DNA of 64,000 nucleotides from Lentzea kentuckyensis (GCF_002150765.1 NZ_MUYM01000016.1:124001-188000), one strand, 5' to 3'; counted from the stretch's first letter, positions 43,540 through 54,237 are shown. The notes: a model not told the origin generated them from the sequence alone. Numbers and translations are program-made.

Positions 43540-46500
43540 GTGGCCCGACGTGAGAGAGGTCCCAGCCAGTTTGGCGTGGGTGACACCACACGCTCCGAAA
43601 GGCCCGAATCGGGTGACGGACTGGCTGCGCTGGGTAACGGCACCATGACGGCGACACCGGACCCGGTGAAGACCGACACGGGGACCGGACCCGGTTCAGG
43701 ACCTGCCCGCTCAGCGGGATGGCGGCTGCGCAACTGGAGGTTGCGCACGAAGCTGCTCGCCGTTCTGCTGATCCCGACGGTCTGTGCACTTGTCCTGGGT
43801 GGCCTGCGCGTGCGCAGCGACCTCCAGGCCGCGACGGAGCTCAACAACCTCGCGAACCAGATCCGCCTGGAGACAGCGGTCGCGGACCTGGTTCAGCAGC
43901 TTCAGCGCGAGCGCGACCTGTCGGTCAGCTACGTGGCGTCGAACAAGAAGGTCGACCGGGTCGTCCTCGAGCGCCAGCTGCGCCGCGTGAACGACACCAG
44001 CGAGGCGTTCAACAACCGGATCGCCGAACTGAGCTCCGACCTGAACCCGGCTGCCGTCGAGCGGTTCCAGGTCGCGTTCCAACAGCTCAACCGCCTGAAC
44101 AGCCTCCGCAACTCGGTGCGCGACACGCAGTACCCCGCCGAGGCCGTCCAGCGCACCTACTCGGAGTCCATCGAGACGCTCATCAACCTCGGCGAGCAGA
44201 CGCTCACCGACATCAACGACCCCGAGCTGGTGCGACTGCACCTGACCACGAACGCCATCGCGCGGATCAAGGAGGAGGAGTCGCTCAAGCGGGCGATTCT
44301 CCTCGACGTCTTCCAGCGCAAGGCGTTCACGCCGGCCCAGCTGCGTGCCCTGCAGGCAGCCGACGCCGAGCTGCAGGCCGCTCGAAACGACTTCCGCAAG
44401 TCCGCGACGCCCGACCAGGCCAAGATCTACGACGACACCGTCACCGGCCTCATCGTCGACACCGCGAACGACATGCAGGAATCGGCGATCAACCAGCAGT
44501 CCAGCACGGGCAAGAAGGACTTCACCCAGCTGACGTCCGAGAAGTGGGACATCGCCGCCACGCTGACGGTCAACCTGACCCGTGACGTCGAGAACCTGCT
44601 GATCGAACAGCTGCAGAACAAGACCGACCAGACCGCGGGTGACACCAGGACCCAGGCGTACCTCGCGTCCGCCCTGGTCCTCGCGTTCCTCGCACTCGCG
44701 TTGCTGATGGCGCTGTTCGTCGCCCGCTCGATCCTCAACCCGCTGCGCACGCTGCGCCGCACCGCCCTCGACGTCGCCGACCACGGACTCCCCGACGCGG
44801 TCGAGCGCATCCTCGCGGACCCGAACCCGGAGGAGGCGGCGAAGCACGCCGTCGAGCCGGTGCCGGTGCACACGCGTGAAGAGGTCGGTCAGGTGGCGCG
44901 CGCGTTCGACGCGGTGCACGGTGAAGCGGTGCGACTGGCCGCCCAGCAGGCCCTCCTGCGTGACAACGTCAACGCGATGTTCGTCAACCTGTCGCGCCGG
45001 TCGCAGGCCCTGGTCGAACGCCAGCTGAACCTGATCGACCGGTTGGAGCAGGACGAGCAGGACCCGGACCAGCTGGCCTCGCTGTTCGAGCTGGACCACC
45101 TCGCCACGCGTATGCGCCGCAACTCGGAGAACCTGCTGGTTCTCTCGGGCACGGACCTCTCGCGGCGCCTGACCCGGCCCGTCCCGGCCGCCGAGGTGCT
45201 CGGCGCCGCGGTCTCCGAGGTCGAGCAGTACGCCCGCGTGCAGGTCGGCCAGACCCCGGAGCTCACCGTCCAGGGGCGCGCGGTCAACGACCTCGTGCAC
45301 CTCATCGCCGAGCTGCTGGACAACGCCACGGCGTTCTCCGACCCGGTCACCAAGGTCACCGTTCGCACGGCCAAGACCCGCAAGGGCGAGCTGGCGATCG
45401 AGATCCAGGACCGCGGCGTGGGCATGGGCGACCAGGAGATCATCGACGCCAACGACCGGCTGGCGGACCCGCCGGACGTCGACGTCGCCGTCTCCCGCCG
45501 AATGGGCCTGTACGTGGTCGCGCGGCTCGCCAAGCGCCACGACATCAAGGTCCGCCTGCGCGGCAACGAGGACATCGAGGGCGGCACGACGGCACTGGTG
45601 ATCGTGCCGGAGACGCTCATCGCGTTCCCCGGTCAGACTCCGGTCTCGACCCCGCCGTCCGGTTCCGGTTCGCTCGCCTCGGCGTTCGGCATGCCGAGCC
45701 CGTCGGCCGGCCTGGCCTCGACCGAGCTCACCACCGAGATCGGCACCACGGCCACCAGGGCCAGCGGGATCGCGGGTGCGTTCGGCGGTGCCACCGGCAC
45801 CACGCCGAGGATCGACGAGTCGAGCCCGAGCAACCCGAGCATCCCGGTCAGCTTCGTCCCGAGCGCGCTCACCGACACCGGTGCCGGCGCGACGGCGGTA
45901 CCCGTCTACAGCGAGCCGCCGATCGAGGACGTGACGCCGTCCGAGCGGTGGCGCCGTGACCAGCTGGCCGCCGTGGAGCCCGAGGGCTCGTTCGGCGAGC
46001 CCACGCTGTTCACGGCCTACGAGGACCGCCACGAGGACGGCGGCGAGATCTCCTTCGAGCCGGGCTACGAGACCACGCAGTTCGTGCCGATCCCGCCGAT
46101 CGACGACGAACCGCACTCGAGCAACGGCGTCTCGCGGGCACCGGTCGACACCGGCTCGCTGGACATCGGCATGGGGCACCGCAACGGCACGTCCGAGGCC
46201 TCCCGCAAGGGGGTCGAGCACGACCTGGACGCACCGACCGAGCGCCTGCCGATCTACGAGGCGGTCCTGTCGCAGTGGTTCCAGGCGGTCGGCAGCGAGA
46301 CCTCCGCGGCCGCGGCCCAGCCGGTTCCCGCCGCGGCGGACGAGCCGGCAGAGCCCGCGGCGACCAACGGACGGGTCGAGTCCAAGCTCGGCAGCGTCGA
46401 GAAGGCCGGCAAGAACGGTGTCGAGTACATCGACGAACCGGTCACGACCCCTCCGCTCTCGGACGGGCCCGAACCGGAACTGCCGACCCGCAGCCCCAAG

Positions 46501-46983
46501 CCCGTCCCGGCGGTGGCACCCACCACCACGTCGGCCGCTGGTCTTCCCGTGCGCCAGCCGCGCGCCAAGGTGAAGCAGGCCGAGGAAGTAGTCGCCCCCG
46601 CCGAGCAGGAGCGAGTTGTGGAACCGGAGCCCGTTGTGGAGGAGACTCCAGCGGCGGCACCCACTTCCGAATCGGCCTGGCAATCGCCTGCCGACGAGGG
46701 ATGGCAAGCGGCTCAGGCGTTGTTGAACAAGGCGCCGGAGTCGAAGACATCGGCAGGATTGCCAAAACGGACACCGAAGGCTCAGCTCGTGCCAGGATCT
46801 GCGGCACCCAAGCCGCAGGGCACGACGCAGACCGCGCAGCGGCCCCCGCTGCCGCCTCGTACCGCTGACGCGGTGCGCGGGCGCATGTCGAGCCTGCAGA
46901 GTGGTGTCAAGCGAGGCCGGCACGCATTGATCGAGGCATACGCTGGTGACCAATCGAGCCGGCAGAACGAGGAGCAGGAGTGA
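43540..46983 (+). CDS. cvnA: Conservon sensor histidine kinase CvnA
   Basis: A 1147-residue membrane kinase. Order: basic N-terminus, membrane segment (about 70-88), nitrate/nitrite-sensing (NIT) type domain (about 100-360), second segment (375-397), HAMP, a coiled region and a HATPase_c domain (580-690) with N box [15 protein letters not shown] and G box [10 protein letters not shown]. No canonical phosphorylated His box is obvious. The last 455 residues are Pro/Glu/Ser-rich and disordered. The GTG at 43540 has GGAAGAGGAAG upstream; ATG 43645 is possible. It begins a complete four-gene conservon (S. coelicolor cvnABCD; Rv3365c-Rv3362c in M. tuberculosis, from memory). Confidence 0.92.
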   Translation: MARRERGPSQFGVGDTTRSERPESGDGLAALGNGTMTATPDPVKTDTGTGPGSGPARSAGWRLRNWRLRTKLLAVLLIPTVCALVLGGLRVRSDLQAATELNNLANQIRLETAVADLVQQLQRERDLSVSYVASNKKVDRVVLERQLRRVNDTSEAFNNRIAELSSDLNPAAVERFQVAFQQLNRLNSLRNSVRDTQYPAEAVQRTYSESIETLINLGEQTLTDINDPELVRLHLTTNAIARIKEEESLKRAILLDVFQRKAFTPAQLRALQAADAELQAARNDFRKSATPDQAKIYDDTVTGLIVDTANDMQESAINQQSSTGKKDFTQLTSEKWDIAATLTVNLTRDVENLLIEQLQNKTDQTAGDTRTQAYLASALVLAFLALALLMALFVARSILNPLRTLRRTALDVADHGLPDAVERILADPNPEEAAKHAVEPVPVHTREEVGQVARAFDAVHGEAVRLAAQQALLRDNVNAMFVNLSRRSQALVERQLNLIDRLEQDEQDPDQLASLFELDHLATRMRRNSENLLVLSGTDLSRRLTRPVPAAEVLGAAVSEVEQYARVQVGQTPELTVQGRAVNDLVHLIAELLDNATAFSDPVTKVTVRTAKTRKGELAIEIQDRGVGMGDQEIIDANDRLADPPDVDVAVSRRMGLYVVARLAKRHDIKVRLRGNEDIEGGTTALVIVPETLIAFPGQTPVSTPPSGSGSLASAFGMPSPSAGLASTELTTEIGTTATRASGIAGAFGGATGTTPRIDESSPSNPSIPVSFVPSALTDTGAGATAVPVYSEPPIEDVTPSERWRRDQLAAVEPEGSFGEPTLFTAYEDRHEDGGEISFEPGYETTQFVPIPPIDDEPHSSNGVSRAPVDTGSLDIGMGHRNGTSEASRKGVEHDLDAPTERLPIYEAVLSQWFQAVGSETSAAAAQPVPAAADEPAEPAATNGRVESKLGSVEKAGKNGVEYIDEPVTTPPLSDGPEPELPTRSPKPVPAVAPTTTSAAGLPVRQPRAKVKQAEEVVAPAEQERVVEPEPVVEETPAAAPTSESAWQSPADEGWQAAQALLNKAPESKTSAGLPKRTPKAQLVPGSAAPKPQGTTQTAQRPPLPPRTADAVRGRMSSLQSGVKRGRHALIEAYAGDQSSRQNEEQE

Positions 46984-47399
46984 CGACCGCAGCGCAGCCA
47001 GGCAGCTTTGGTTGGCTTATCACCGACTTCGTGCGGAGGGTGCCCGGAGTGGCACATTCCGTCGTGGTGTCCGCGGACGGGCTGTTGCTCGCGGGGTCTC
47101 AGGGGCTGCCCCGAGACCGTGCAGAGCAGCTCTCCGCTGTCGCGTCCGGATTGGTCAGCCTCACACAGGGTGCTGCCCGTTGCTTCGAGGCAGGCGGGGT
47201 CAACCAGACCGTCGTCGAGATGGAGCGGGGCTACCTGTTCCTCATGTCGATCAGCGATGGTTCGTGTCTCGCCGTCCTGGCGGCACCGAACTGTGACATC
47301 GGCCTGGTGGCATACGAGATGACGCTCCTGGTGGAGCGTGTCGGTCAACAACTCACCCCTGAGCTGCGCGCGCAGCTTCAGGGTGTGGTCCGTCGCTAG
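46980..47399 (+). CDS. cvnB: Roadblock/LC7 domain protein CvnB
   Basis: A 139-residue roadblock/LC7 protein: [39 protein letters not shown] and [20 protein letters not shown]. Such proteins act as activators or scaffolds for the small GTPase. GTG 46980 overlaps the cvnA stop (GTGA). Cytosolic. All length and motif features match the family. Confidence 0.95.
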   Translation: MTTAAQPGSFGWLITDFVRRVPGVAHSVVVSADGLLLAGSQGLPRDRAEQLSAVASGLVSLTQGAARCFEAGGVNQTVVEMERGYLFLMSISDGSCLAVLAAPNCDIGLVAYEMTLLVERVGQQLTPELRAQLQGVVRR

Positions 47400-47429
47400 A
47401 CCTCACTGGCAGTTCAGGGGTGAGAAGAG

Positions 47430-48176
47430 ATGGCTAGCAGACCTGGCGCTAGAGGCCGTGGCTTCGGTAGGAACTTCAACTACCAGGAGTGGGCCGCTGG
47501 TGGGTTCCAGTTCGACGAGCCTGATGCGATACCCCAAGAACCAGAGGAAGCCGAGGACGCACCCCACGATGAGCGGGTTACAGGGCAAGGGCTAGGCGAT
47601 ATGTCTCAGCGTGAGGTGGATGACTCGTCGTCGTATCCGTACGACGACGTGCCGAACCGGTTCGACATCGACGGGTACGGCACCGGGTTGTTCGGTGGCC
47701 CCGGTGCGGACCTCTTCGGCCAGCACGAGATGCCGGACGCCGTGCCGGAACAGCTGCCGTACACCACCGGGCCGCAGCCGGTGTACAGCACCGGTGCGCA
47801 GCCTGTTGTGCGGCCGGAGGAGAATTCCTCTGCGGACTCGGGTTCACTTGTGCGGCCTTACACGCGCACTGGTGGACGCACCCGGCCCGACTACGACCTG
47901 GCCATCGAGGCGCTGATTTCGACCAGCGAGCGGGGCCTCGAACGGGACGCCGCAGTGCTTCCCGAACACAGGTCGATCTGCGGGCTGTGTGTCGACACTC
48001 GGTCAGTGGCCGAGGTCGCTGCACTCCTACGCTTGCCTCTTGGCGTCGTGCGGGTGTTGATCGGCGACATGGCAAGCATGGGATTGGTTTTGATTCACCA
48101 GGGCGGTCTGGTCGTGGGGGACCGGCCTTCCATGGAATTCCTGGAGAGGGTGCTCAGTGGGCTTCGCAGGCTCTAG
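47430..48176 (+). CDS. cvnC: DUF742 protein CvnC with long N-terminal extension
   Basis: A 248-residue protein. Only the C-terminal 120 residues are the DUF742 winged-helix-like domain (VRPYTRTGGRTRPDYDLAIE, then CGLCVDTRSVAEVAALLRLP). The first 130 residues are acidic, Tyr/Pro-rich and probably disordered, about twice the usual family length. They start MASRPGARGRGFGRNFNYQE. The ATG at 47430 follows GAGAAGAG. Its end overlaps the GTPase gene by 20 bases. Confidence 0.92.
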   Translation: MASRPGARGRGFGRNFNYQEWAAGGFQFDEPDAIPQEPEEAEDAPHDERVTGQGLGDMSQREVDDSSSYPYDDVPNRFDIDGYGTGLFGGPGADLFGQHEMPDAVPEQLPYTTGPQPVYSTGAQPVVRPEENSSADSGSLVRPYTRTGGRTRPDYDLAIEALISTSERGLERDAAVLPEHRSICGLCVDTRSVAEVAALLRLPLGVVRVLIGDMASMGLVLIHQGGLVVGDRPSMEFLERVLSGLRRL

Positions 48177-48762
48177 TCCCCAGGGCGCCGAGGGCGCACG
48201 GAAGCCGACGACCTCCGCCAAGATCGTGGTGGCGGGTGGCTTCGGTGTTGGCAAGACGACGTTCGTCGGCTCGGTGTCCGAGATCGTCCCGTTGACCACC
48301 GAGGCGGTGATGACCGAGGCCAGCGCGGGGGTGGACGACCTCTCCGCCACGCCGAACAAGGTCACCACGACGGTCGCGATGGACTTCGGCCGCGTGTCGC
48401 TCGACAGCGACCTGATCCTGTACCTCTTCGGTACACCGGGTCAGCACCGGTTCTGGTTCATGTGGGACGACCTGGTGCGGGGTGCCATCGGCGCCATCGT
48501 GCTGGTCGACACCCGCCGCCTGGCCGACGCGTTCGCCTCGATCGACTTCTTCGACGACCGGCAGCTGCCGTACGTCGTGGGCGTCAACTGCTTCGACGGC
48601 CTCCTGCACCACAGGCTGGAGGACGTGCGCGAGGCGTTGACGATCGACGAGTCGGTGCCGATCGTCACCTGTGACGCGCGGAACCGGCAGTCGACGAAGC
48701 AGACGCTCATCACGCTGGTCGAGCACGCCATGCGCCAGTGGATGTCCGTCCGCGCGGGCTGA
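48157..48762 (+). CDS. cvnD: Conservon small GTPase CvnD
   Basis: A 201-residue GTPase of the conservon (MglA-like) class. G1 is GGFGVGKTT (about 27-35), G3 is LFGTPGQHRFW, and the base-recognition motif is NCFDG in place of NKxD, a feature of this class. The GTG at 48157 lies inside cvnC; the overlap ensures coupled translation. A terminator follows 32 bp after the stop codon. No cytochrome P450 gene is attached, unlike some conservons. Confidence 0.95.
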   Translation: MGFAGSSPQGAEGARKPTTSAKIVVAGGFGVGKTTFVGSVSEIVPLTTEAVMTEASAGVDDLSATPNKVTTTVAMDFGRVSLDSDLILYLFGTPGQHRFWFMWDDLVRGAIGAIVLVDTRRLADAFASIDFFDDRQLPYVVGVNCFDGLLHHRLEDVREALTIDESVPIVTCDARNRQSTKQTLITLVEHAMRQWMSVRAG

Positions 48763-48794
48763 CCTCGCCGGCGCCGATCCAACTCCACGAGCAA

Positions 48795-48832
48795 CGAGGC
48801 GAGCGCCACCTTCGGGTGCGGCGCTCGCCTCG
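48795..48832. terminator. Conservon terminator hairpin
   Basis: CGAGGCGAGCGCC (48795-48807) pairs perfectly with GGCGCTCGCCTCG (48820-48832) around a 12-base loop. It lies between the convergent cvnD gene and the secreted protein gene. Confidence 0.85.
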
Positions 48833-48905
48833 TCGTTGCGGTCTGATTCAGATGCGGATCACGTCGTCGTGAGGGCCTCCCTTCCGGCTCCGCGGTGTCG
48901 TCGGA

Positions 48906-49547
48906 TCAGATGTGGAGCTGAACCAGGTTCGGCAGCAGACAGACGCTGAGAATTCCCAACGCGGTGATGTTGGGACAGCCGGACGGTTCGACTTCCTCCG
49001 GGCAGTCGTCCTCCTCGTCGTCGCCCTTGGGCTCCTCGGTCAGCGCCGCGGTGTCATCGGTGATCGTGACGGCGGACTCGAAGACCGGCGTGGCCTCTGG
49101 TGCAGCGAGCGGTGCGGCCACCTGAGGGGCGGGAGGCGCCGCCACCTCGGGCTCAGCGGCCGGCGGTGGCGCGACGGCGACAGCAACCGAGGGTGCTTCG
49201 ACCGCCGCCGCGGCGGCGGCCTCGACGCCGATGTTCGTGAACGGAACGCCGACCGACGCGTCGGCCCAGATCTCCGCGTGGCCGATGTCCAGCGCGAGCT
49301 GGATGCCCTCGTTCTCGTCGAGGTCGAGCGTGATACCGCTGCCCGTGTTGAGGCTCGCGCCCGCGCCGAGGCTGACCGGGATCGAGTCCACGTTGTTGTT
49401 GTAGGCGCCAACGGTCACGTTGACGTTGTTGTCCGCGAGAACCTCGATGATCGGGTCGGCCTGGGCTGATCCTGTGGTGAACGGCAAGGCGAACGCCAAT
49501 GCCGTTGCGGTGAGGACCGCTCTACGCGCCCACCGGTTGATGGCCAT
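48906..49547 (-). CDS. Secreted low-complexity protein of unknown function
   Basis: A 213-residue exported protein. The signal peptide is followed by a cleavage site after SAQA (about residue 30). The first mature region (31-108) is Asn-rich and beta-like (VLADNNVNVTVGAYNNNVDS). A Pro/Ala/Val linker of about 60 residues follows, then an acidic stretch (EEPKGDDEEDDCPEEVEPSG) with the only cysteines of the mature part and a hydrophobic end CLLPNLVQLHI. AGGAGGAG precedes the ATG at 49547. No known domain. Confidence 0.7.
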   Translation of the reverse strand: MAINRWARRAVLTATALAFALPFTTGSAQADPIIEVLADNNVNVTVGAYNNNVDSIPVSLGAGASLNTGSGITLDLDENEGIQLALDIGHAEIWADASVGVPFTNIGVEAAAAAAVEAPSVAVAVAPPPAAEPEVAAPPAPQVAAPLAAPEATPVFESAVTITDDTAALTEEPKGDDEEDDCPEEVEPSGCPNITALGILSVCLLPNLVQLHI

Positions 49548-49665
49548 CTGCGCTGCTCCTCCTGTCGTCGAGCGAGCGTTGTAAAACGCTCACGCCACTC
49601 GACGCTAGGTCGCGAAACAGCCACGCAAGGGTGGTCGTGCGGATCGACCGGGGGATGACCGACGG

Positions 49666-51918
49666 TCAGCTCTCGTCCACCAATGCGGCGGACGTGACGC
49701 GATGAAGAGGGAACCTGAGCACCTCTCCGTAGCTGTGGTCGTAGCCTTCGAGCACGCCGCCGCCGACCACGTGCGGCTCGATCACGCGCTGTGCCGCCGT
49801 GCCGTGGGAGTCGACGAACCCGACGAGCACCCTTCGTCGCGCCCGTGCTGCCTGCTGGAGCAACGACAGGGTGGCGGACGGCCCGGCGCCGAGGTGGCCG
49901 GGAACGGCGATGCGTTCACCCCGTGGTGTCGCGGCGGCACGATCTCCTGCCCGGACCAGCCGGACGAGTTCACCCAACCGCTCGTCGGCGGGCACTGCGG
50001 GTGACGCCGGTTTGCGTGCCGATCGCTGCCTCGGCGTGGTTCGGCGCCCGCCCGGCCGCAGGTCGAGGACCTGGCCGTCCGGGCCCTCCGCGGCCGGGGC
50101 GAACCCGGCCGAGCGCAGTCCGTCCAGCACGTCCGCCAGCGGCAACGGGCTGACCAGCACGGTCGGCGCGATCCGGCGCAGCTCCAGCCGCCCGGCCTCG
50201 GGGTGCGCGAGAACCTCGCTGATCAGCACCGGGTCGTCGCACCGCAGGAACGACCCGGCGGCACCGCCGCGGAGCCTCCCGTGCCGGCGTGCGGCGTCGT
50301 CGATCAGGTAGGTCAGCGACTGCGGAACCGGCGTGCGCGAGCGGACCTTGAAGAGTTCGTGCAGCTCATCGGCGGTGCGGCCGGAGTCGAGCGCGCGCCG
50401 GACGGTGGCCTCGCTGATCCGGTAGACGGTCGCGCTGCCCGCCGACTCGACGTTCGCGACGATCGCCAGCTCGTCAGCGAGGTCCGGTTCGAGCCGGCCC
50501 GGCGCGACGACCGTGAGGTCGGCCTGCACCAGTACGTGATCGAGCGGCTCTGGCAGTGCGTCGGCGAGGGTCTTGGCGGCGTGGCCGGGGCCCTCGTCGA
50601 GCAGCACGCGGCCCGCCGTGGTGATCGCGCCGAGTGCGAGCACGCCGACGGCCGTGCCCTCCTCGACGGTCCAGCGCACCAGTTCGTCGCGCTGCCGTCC
50701 GCCCCGGCGCGGCGCCCGCCAGCCGAGCAGCGCGGCCAGGTCGGCGGGGTTCGCGATGGCGGTGCCCTTGGGGAACGCGCCGAGCGCCTCCAGGACCCAC
50801 CTGCGGTCGCGGGGTGCCTGGGCACGCCGGACCTCGTCCGCGAGCGGGGTGAAGAGCTTGTCCTTCTCGTCCCGGCGACCGATCAGCGCGGGCAGCCGGG
50901 GCAGCTCCAGCCAGGCGTGCGCGAGCGTGGCCCAGCGGACCTCGGCGGTCGCGGCGAGCCAGACGTCGGCCTTGGTGGTCGGCACCCACTCCGGTTCGGC
51001 GGCCTCGGTGTTCGCGACCAGGTCCGCGCCGACCACGAGCTCGATCAGCAGAGCGGCCCGGCGTTCGTCGACGTCGAGGTCCTTGGCGGCCTTGCGCAGC
51101 TCGCGGACGCCCAGCCCGCCCGTCCGCAGCACCGGTGCCGGTTCGGCGGACCAGGCGGCGATGAGCTTCTCGACGTGCCGGACGAGCTCCAGGGCCTCGC
51201 CGCCGCCGGTGGCGTCGATGCTGGTCTGCTGGAGCGTGGAGGTCTTCGGTTTCGGCTCGGTGACCTGGATCGGGCCGAGCGGGCGTTCGCCGCGCAGCTG
51301 GAGGGCGATCTCCCTGGGCAGTTCGACGGTGCCGGGGTCGCGGCGCAGCAGCAGGTTGCGGGCGAGCAGCCGTTGCACGGGCGTCTCGGCCTTGCCGAGC
51401 GGCACGACCCGGGAGGCGTCCTTGGTGTCGCCGATGGGTGGTCCGGCGGCGAGCTTCTGCAGCACGCGCTGTTCGCCCTCGGTGATGCCGTGGAGGTCGT
51501 AGCTCTGTCCGGTGGCCCGGCCCAGACCGCCGGGGTAGCTGCCGAACGCCTCGCGCGTGACCGGGGGGATCGACAGCGCGTCGTCCTCGCCCCACAGCAG
51601 TGCCTGCGACCTGAGCCTGGCGACGGCCTGCTTGAGCGGCTTGGGCTTCACGTCCGGCCCGAGCACCTCCGCGAGTGTGGCCAACGCCACGGGTTCGGCG
51701 TCGGCACCCTGCACGACCAGGCCTTCGAGGACGGCGAGCGTGAAGGTGTCGAGGTCCTCGCAGGCGCGCGCGACCGACGCCCTGGTGCCGACCCGTGTCG
51801 CGAGCACGGACATATCGGCAGGTGGGGGCGTTGCCAGGTCGGGACGCGCGCGCAACAGCGCCACGAGAGCGACGTCGTCCTGGGCGCGCAGCCAGTCGGC
51901 GAGAGTGATGCCGGACAT
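49666..51918 (-). CDS. Helicase-associated domain protein (Rv0862c-like)
   Basis: A 750-residue cytosolic protein of the helicase-C-terminal/XPB-associated domain group. It has no Walker motifs, so it is not a helicase itself. The N-terminus is SGITLADWLRAQDDVALVAL. The C-terminal half contains the XPB-like region (DHVLVQADLTVVAPGRLEPD and SRTPVPQSLTYLIDDAARR). The gene matches mycobacterial Rv0862c, which lies next to the XPB gene; here they are 11 kb apart. ATG 51918 is used. It probably works with XPB in DNA repair (inference). Confidence 0.85.
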   Translation of the reverse strand: MSGITLADWLRAQDDVALVALLRARPDLATPPPADMSVLATRVGTRASVARACEDLDTFTLAVLEGLVVQGADAEPVALATLAEVLGPDVKPKPLKQAVARLRSQALLWGEDDALSIPPVTREAFGSYPGGLGRATGQSYDLHGITEGEQRVLQKLAAGPPIGDTKDASRVVPLGKAETPVQRLLARNLLLRRDPGTVELPREIALQLRGERPLGPIQVTEPKPKTSTLQQTSIDATGGGEALELVRHVEKLIAAWSAEPAPVLRTGGLGVRELRKAAKDLDVDERRAALLIELVVGADLVANTEAAEPEWVPTTKADVWLAATAEVRWATLAHAWLELPRLPALIGRRDEKDKLFTPLADEVRRAQAPRDRRWVLEALGAFPKGTAIANPADLAALLGWRAPRRGGRQRDELVRWTVEEGTAVGVLALGAITTAGRVLLDEGPGHAAKTLADALPEPLDHVLVQADLTVVAPGRLEPDLADELAIVANVESAGSATVYRISEATVRRALDSGRTADELHELFKVRSRTPVPQSLTYLIDDAARRHGRLRGGAAGSFLRCDDPVLISEVLAHPEAGRLELRRIAPTVLVSPLPLADVLDGLRSAGFAPAAEGPDGQVLDLRPGGRRTTPRQRSARKPASPAVPADERLGELVRLVRAGDRAAATPRGERIAVPGHLGAGPSATLSLLQQAARARRRVLVGFVDSHGTAAQRVIEPHVVGGGVLEGYDHSYGEVLRFPLHRVTSAALVDES

Positions 51919-52003
51919 TCTCACCACGTTATATGGGCCGGTGGGGAACACATCGTGCTCTGTCACACTTGTCGCGTCATCAGGCACCACCGAGGAGGAG
52001 AAA

Positions 52004-52189
52004 GTGGCGAAAGGACGCCCTGGACGGGTCGACCCCCACTGGCCGGAAGGCCCCGACGGCGGCCACCCCGTCACCGAACTGACCAGCGACTCGCAGGGTG
52101 CGCTCTCCCCGTTCGGCACGGTGACGTTCCCGCTGCCGGTGGAGGACCTCGGCTACACGCACCCGGTGACCGAAATCAACAAGTCCTGA
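52004..52189 (+). CDS. Small conserved protein (Rv0863-like position)
   Basis: A 61-residue soluble protein starting MAKGRPGRVDPHWPEGPDGG and ending VEDLGYTHPVTEINKS. GAGGAGGAG lies six bases before GTG 52004, a strong ribosome site. It occupies the place of Rv0863 in mycobacteria, between the helicase-associated gene and the Moco genes. Function unknown. It is divergent from the helicase-associated gene by 85 bp. Confidence 0.7.
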   Translation: MAKGRPGRVDPHWPEGPDGGHPVTELTSDSQGALSPFGTVTFPLPVEDLGYTHPVTEINKS

Positions 52190-52295
52190 TCGGACTGTCA
52201 GGGCGGTCTTAAGACTGCCGAGTCGCGTGCGTACCGCAATGGGCCCGGGGATAGGCTCACTTCCCGCTTGAGCAGCACTTCGTGGGAGGAAGACG

Positions 52296-53678
52296 ATGCC
52301 GGTCCCCGGCCCTGGTTACTCGATCACCGTTCGTCTGGAGGCGCCGCCGTCAGCGAGCGCCGCGGGTGACCTCACGTCGGCCGTCGGCCGCGCGGGCGGT
52401 GTCATCACGGCGTTCGACGTCGTGGAGTCGCACAACGACCGCGTCGTCATCGACCTCACCTGCAACGCGCTGTCCGCGAACCACGCCAAGGACATCACCG
52501 ACACGCTGGAGACGTTGCCCGGCATCGTCGTGCGCAAGGTGTCGGACCGCACGTTCCTCGTGCACCTCGGCGGCAAGATCGAGATCTCGTCGAAGGTGCC
52601 GCTGCGCAACCGCGACGACCTGTCCCGTGCGTACACGCCGGGTGTCGCCCGCGTGTGTGAGGCGATCGCCAAGAACCCGGACGACGCCCGCCGTCTGACC
52701 ATCAAGCGCAACACCGTCGCCGTCGTGACCGACGGTTCGGCCGTGCTGGGCCTCGGCAACCTCGGCCCCGCCGCCGCGCTGCCGGTGATGGAGGGCAAGG
52801 CGGCGCTGTTCAAGAAGTTCGCCGGCGTCGACGCCTGGCCGGTCTGCCTGGACACCCAGGACACCGAGGAGATCATCCGCGCGGTCGAGCTCATCGCTCC
52901 CGTGTACGGCGGCATCAACCTCGAGGACATCTCCGCGCCGCGCTGCTTCGAGATCGAGGCCCGCCTGCGCGAGAAGCTCGACATCCCGGTCTTCCACGAC
53001 GACCAGCACGGCACGGCCATCGTCGTCGTCGCCGCCCTGCGCAACGCCCTGCGCGTGGTGAACAAGGACATCAAGAACTGCCGCATCACGGTCTGCGGCG
53101 TCGGCGCGGCCGGTTCCGCGATCATCCGCCTGCTGCAGGCCCAGGAGCCCGGCGACATCATCGCCGTCGACGTGGACGGCATCGTGCACCGCGACCGTCC
53201 CGGCCTGGACTCGAACCTGAAGTCCATCGCCGCGTCCACGAACAAGGACAACCAGGCAGGCCGCCTGCACGACGCGCTGGTCGGCTCGGACGTGTTCATC
53301 GGCGTCTCGGCTCCCAACCTGTTCGGCGCCGACCAGGTCGCCACGATGGCCAAGGACGCCATCGTGTTCGCGCTGGCCAACCCGGACCCGGAGATCGACC
53401 CGATGGAGGCCCAGCAGCACGCCGCCGTCGTGGCGACCGGCCGCTCGGACTTCCCGAACCAGATCAACAACGTGCTGGCGTTCCCCGGCGTGTTCCGCGG
53501 CCTGCTGGACGCGCACGCCCGCACGATCACCGACGCGATGCTGCTGGCCGCCGCGCAGGCCATCGCCGACGTGGTGGACGGAGACCGGTTGAACGCGTCG
53601 TTCATCGTCCCGTCGGTCTTCGACAACACGGTCGCCCCGGCCGTGGCGGACGCCGTTCGCAAGGCCGCCCAGTCCTGA
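52296..53678 (+). CDS. NAD-dependent malic enzyme with N-terminal ACT domain
   Basis: A 460-residue malate oxidoreductase that decarboxylates malate to pyruvate. An N-terminal ACT-like domain (about 1-80; [20 protein letters not shown]) suggests allosteric control. Catalytic blocks: [31 protein letters not shown], the Mg-binding region [13 protein letters not shown], and [12 protein letters not shown]; the NAD fold is [13 protein letters not shown] 52296 with GGGAGGAAG upstream. It ends at a strong hairpin. Confidence 0.94.
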   Translation: MPVPGPGYSITVRLEAPPSASAAGDLTSAVGRAGGVITAFDVVESHNDRVVIDLTCNALSANHAKDITDTLETLPGIVVRKVSDRTFLVHLGGKIEISSKVPLRNRDDLSRAYTPGVARVCEAIAKNPDDARRLTIKRNTVAVVTDGSAVLGLGNLGPAAALPVMEGKAALFKKFAGVDAWPVCLDTQDTEEIIRAVELIAPVYGGINLEDISAPRCFEIEARLREKLDIPVFHDDQHGTAIVVVAALRNALRVVNKDIKNCRITVCGVGAAGSAIIRLLQAQEPGDIIAVDVDGIVHRDRPGLDSNLKSIAASTNKDNQAGRLHDALVGSDVFIGVSAPNLFGADQVATMAKDAIVFALANPDPEIDPMEAQQHAAVVATGRSDFPNQINNVLAFPGVFRGLLDAHARTITDAMLLAAAQAIADVVDGDRLNASFIVPSVFDNTVAPAVADAVRKAAQS

Positions 53679-53683
53679 TTTCA

Positions 53684-53738
53684 AGGAACGCGGGGGCCCC
53701 ACGCTTCCTTCAGGGGAACGCGGGGCCCCCGCGTTCCT
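53684..53738. terminator. Terminator of the malic enzyme gene
   Basis: AGGAACGCGGGGGCCCC (53684-53700) pairs perfectly over 17 bp with GGGGCCCCCGCGTTCCT (53722-53738). The 21-base loop contains a partial copy of the same motif (CTTCCTTCAGG and GGAACGC). The stem is a palindromic run, so alternative foldings exist. It is 25 bp before the moaC ATG. Confidence 0.8.
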
Positions 53739-53763
53739 GCAATGCCGGGCATACGATCGCGGT

Positions 53764-54237
53764 ATGACCAAGCAGTTCACCCACCTGGACTCACACGGAG
53801 CGGCCCGCATGGTCGACGTCTCCGGCAAGGAGCAGACCACCCGGACGGCCGTGGCCACCGGGATCCTGCACACGACCGCCGAGGTGGTTGGGCTGCTGGG
53901 TGCCGACGACCTGCCCAAGGGCGACGCCCTGGCCACGGCCCGCATCGCCGGCATCATGGCCGCGAAGCGCACCTGGGAACTCGTGCCGCTGTGCCACCCG
54001 ATCTCGCTGTCGTCGGTGGTGGTGGACCTGGCCCTGGCTGCGGACTCGGTGCTGATCACGGCCACGGTCCGCACCACCGACCGCACGGGCGTCGAGATGG
54101 AGGCCCTGACCGCGGTGTCGGTCGCCGGCCTGACCCTGCACGACATGGTGAAGTCAGTCGACCCGGCCGCGTCGCTGGACGCGGTGCGGGTGGAACGCAA
54201 GGAGGGCGGCAAGTCCGGTCTGTGGGAACGCCCGTGA
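53764..54237 (+). CDS. moaC: Cyclic pyranopterin monophosphate synthase
   Basis: MoaC makes the cyclic pyranopterin of molybdenum cofactor synthesis from the MoaA product. The 157-residue protein carries the family blocks LDSHGAARMVDVSGKEQTTR, KGDALATARIAGI, LVPLCHPISLS and TGVEMEALTAVSVAGLTLHD, with the active-site Lys and the Asp of TLHD. It overlaps the next gene by four bases. moaA and moaD are absent from the window. Confidence 0.96.
   Translation: MTKQFTHLDSHGAARMVDVSGKEQTTRTAVATGILHTTAEVVGLLGADDLPKGDALATARIAGIMAAKRTWELVPLCHPISLSSVVVDLALAADSVLITATVRTTDRTGVEMEALTAVSVAGLTLHDMVKSVDPAASLDAVRVERKEGGKSGLWERP

Noticed and set aside
43711..46953. 1080-codon open frame opposite cvnA
   Set aside because: Arg/Leu/Asp-rich shadow of the sensor kinase, which has clear domains and operon context.
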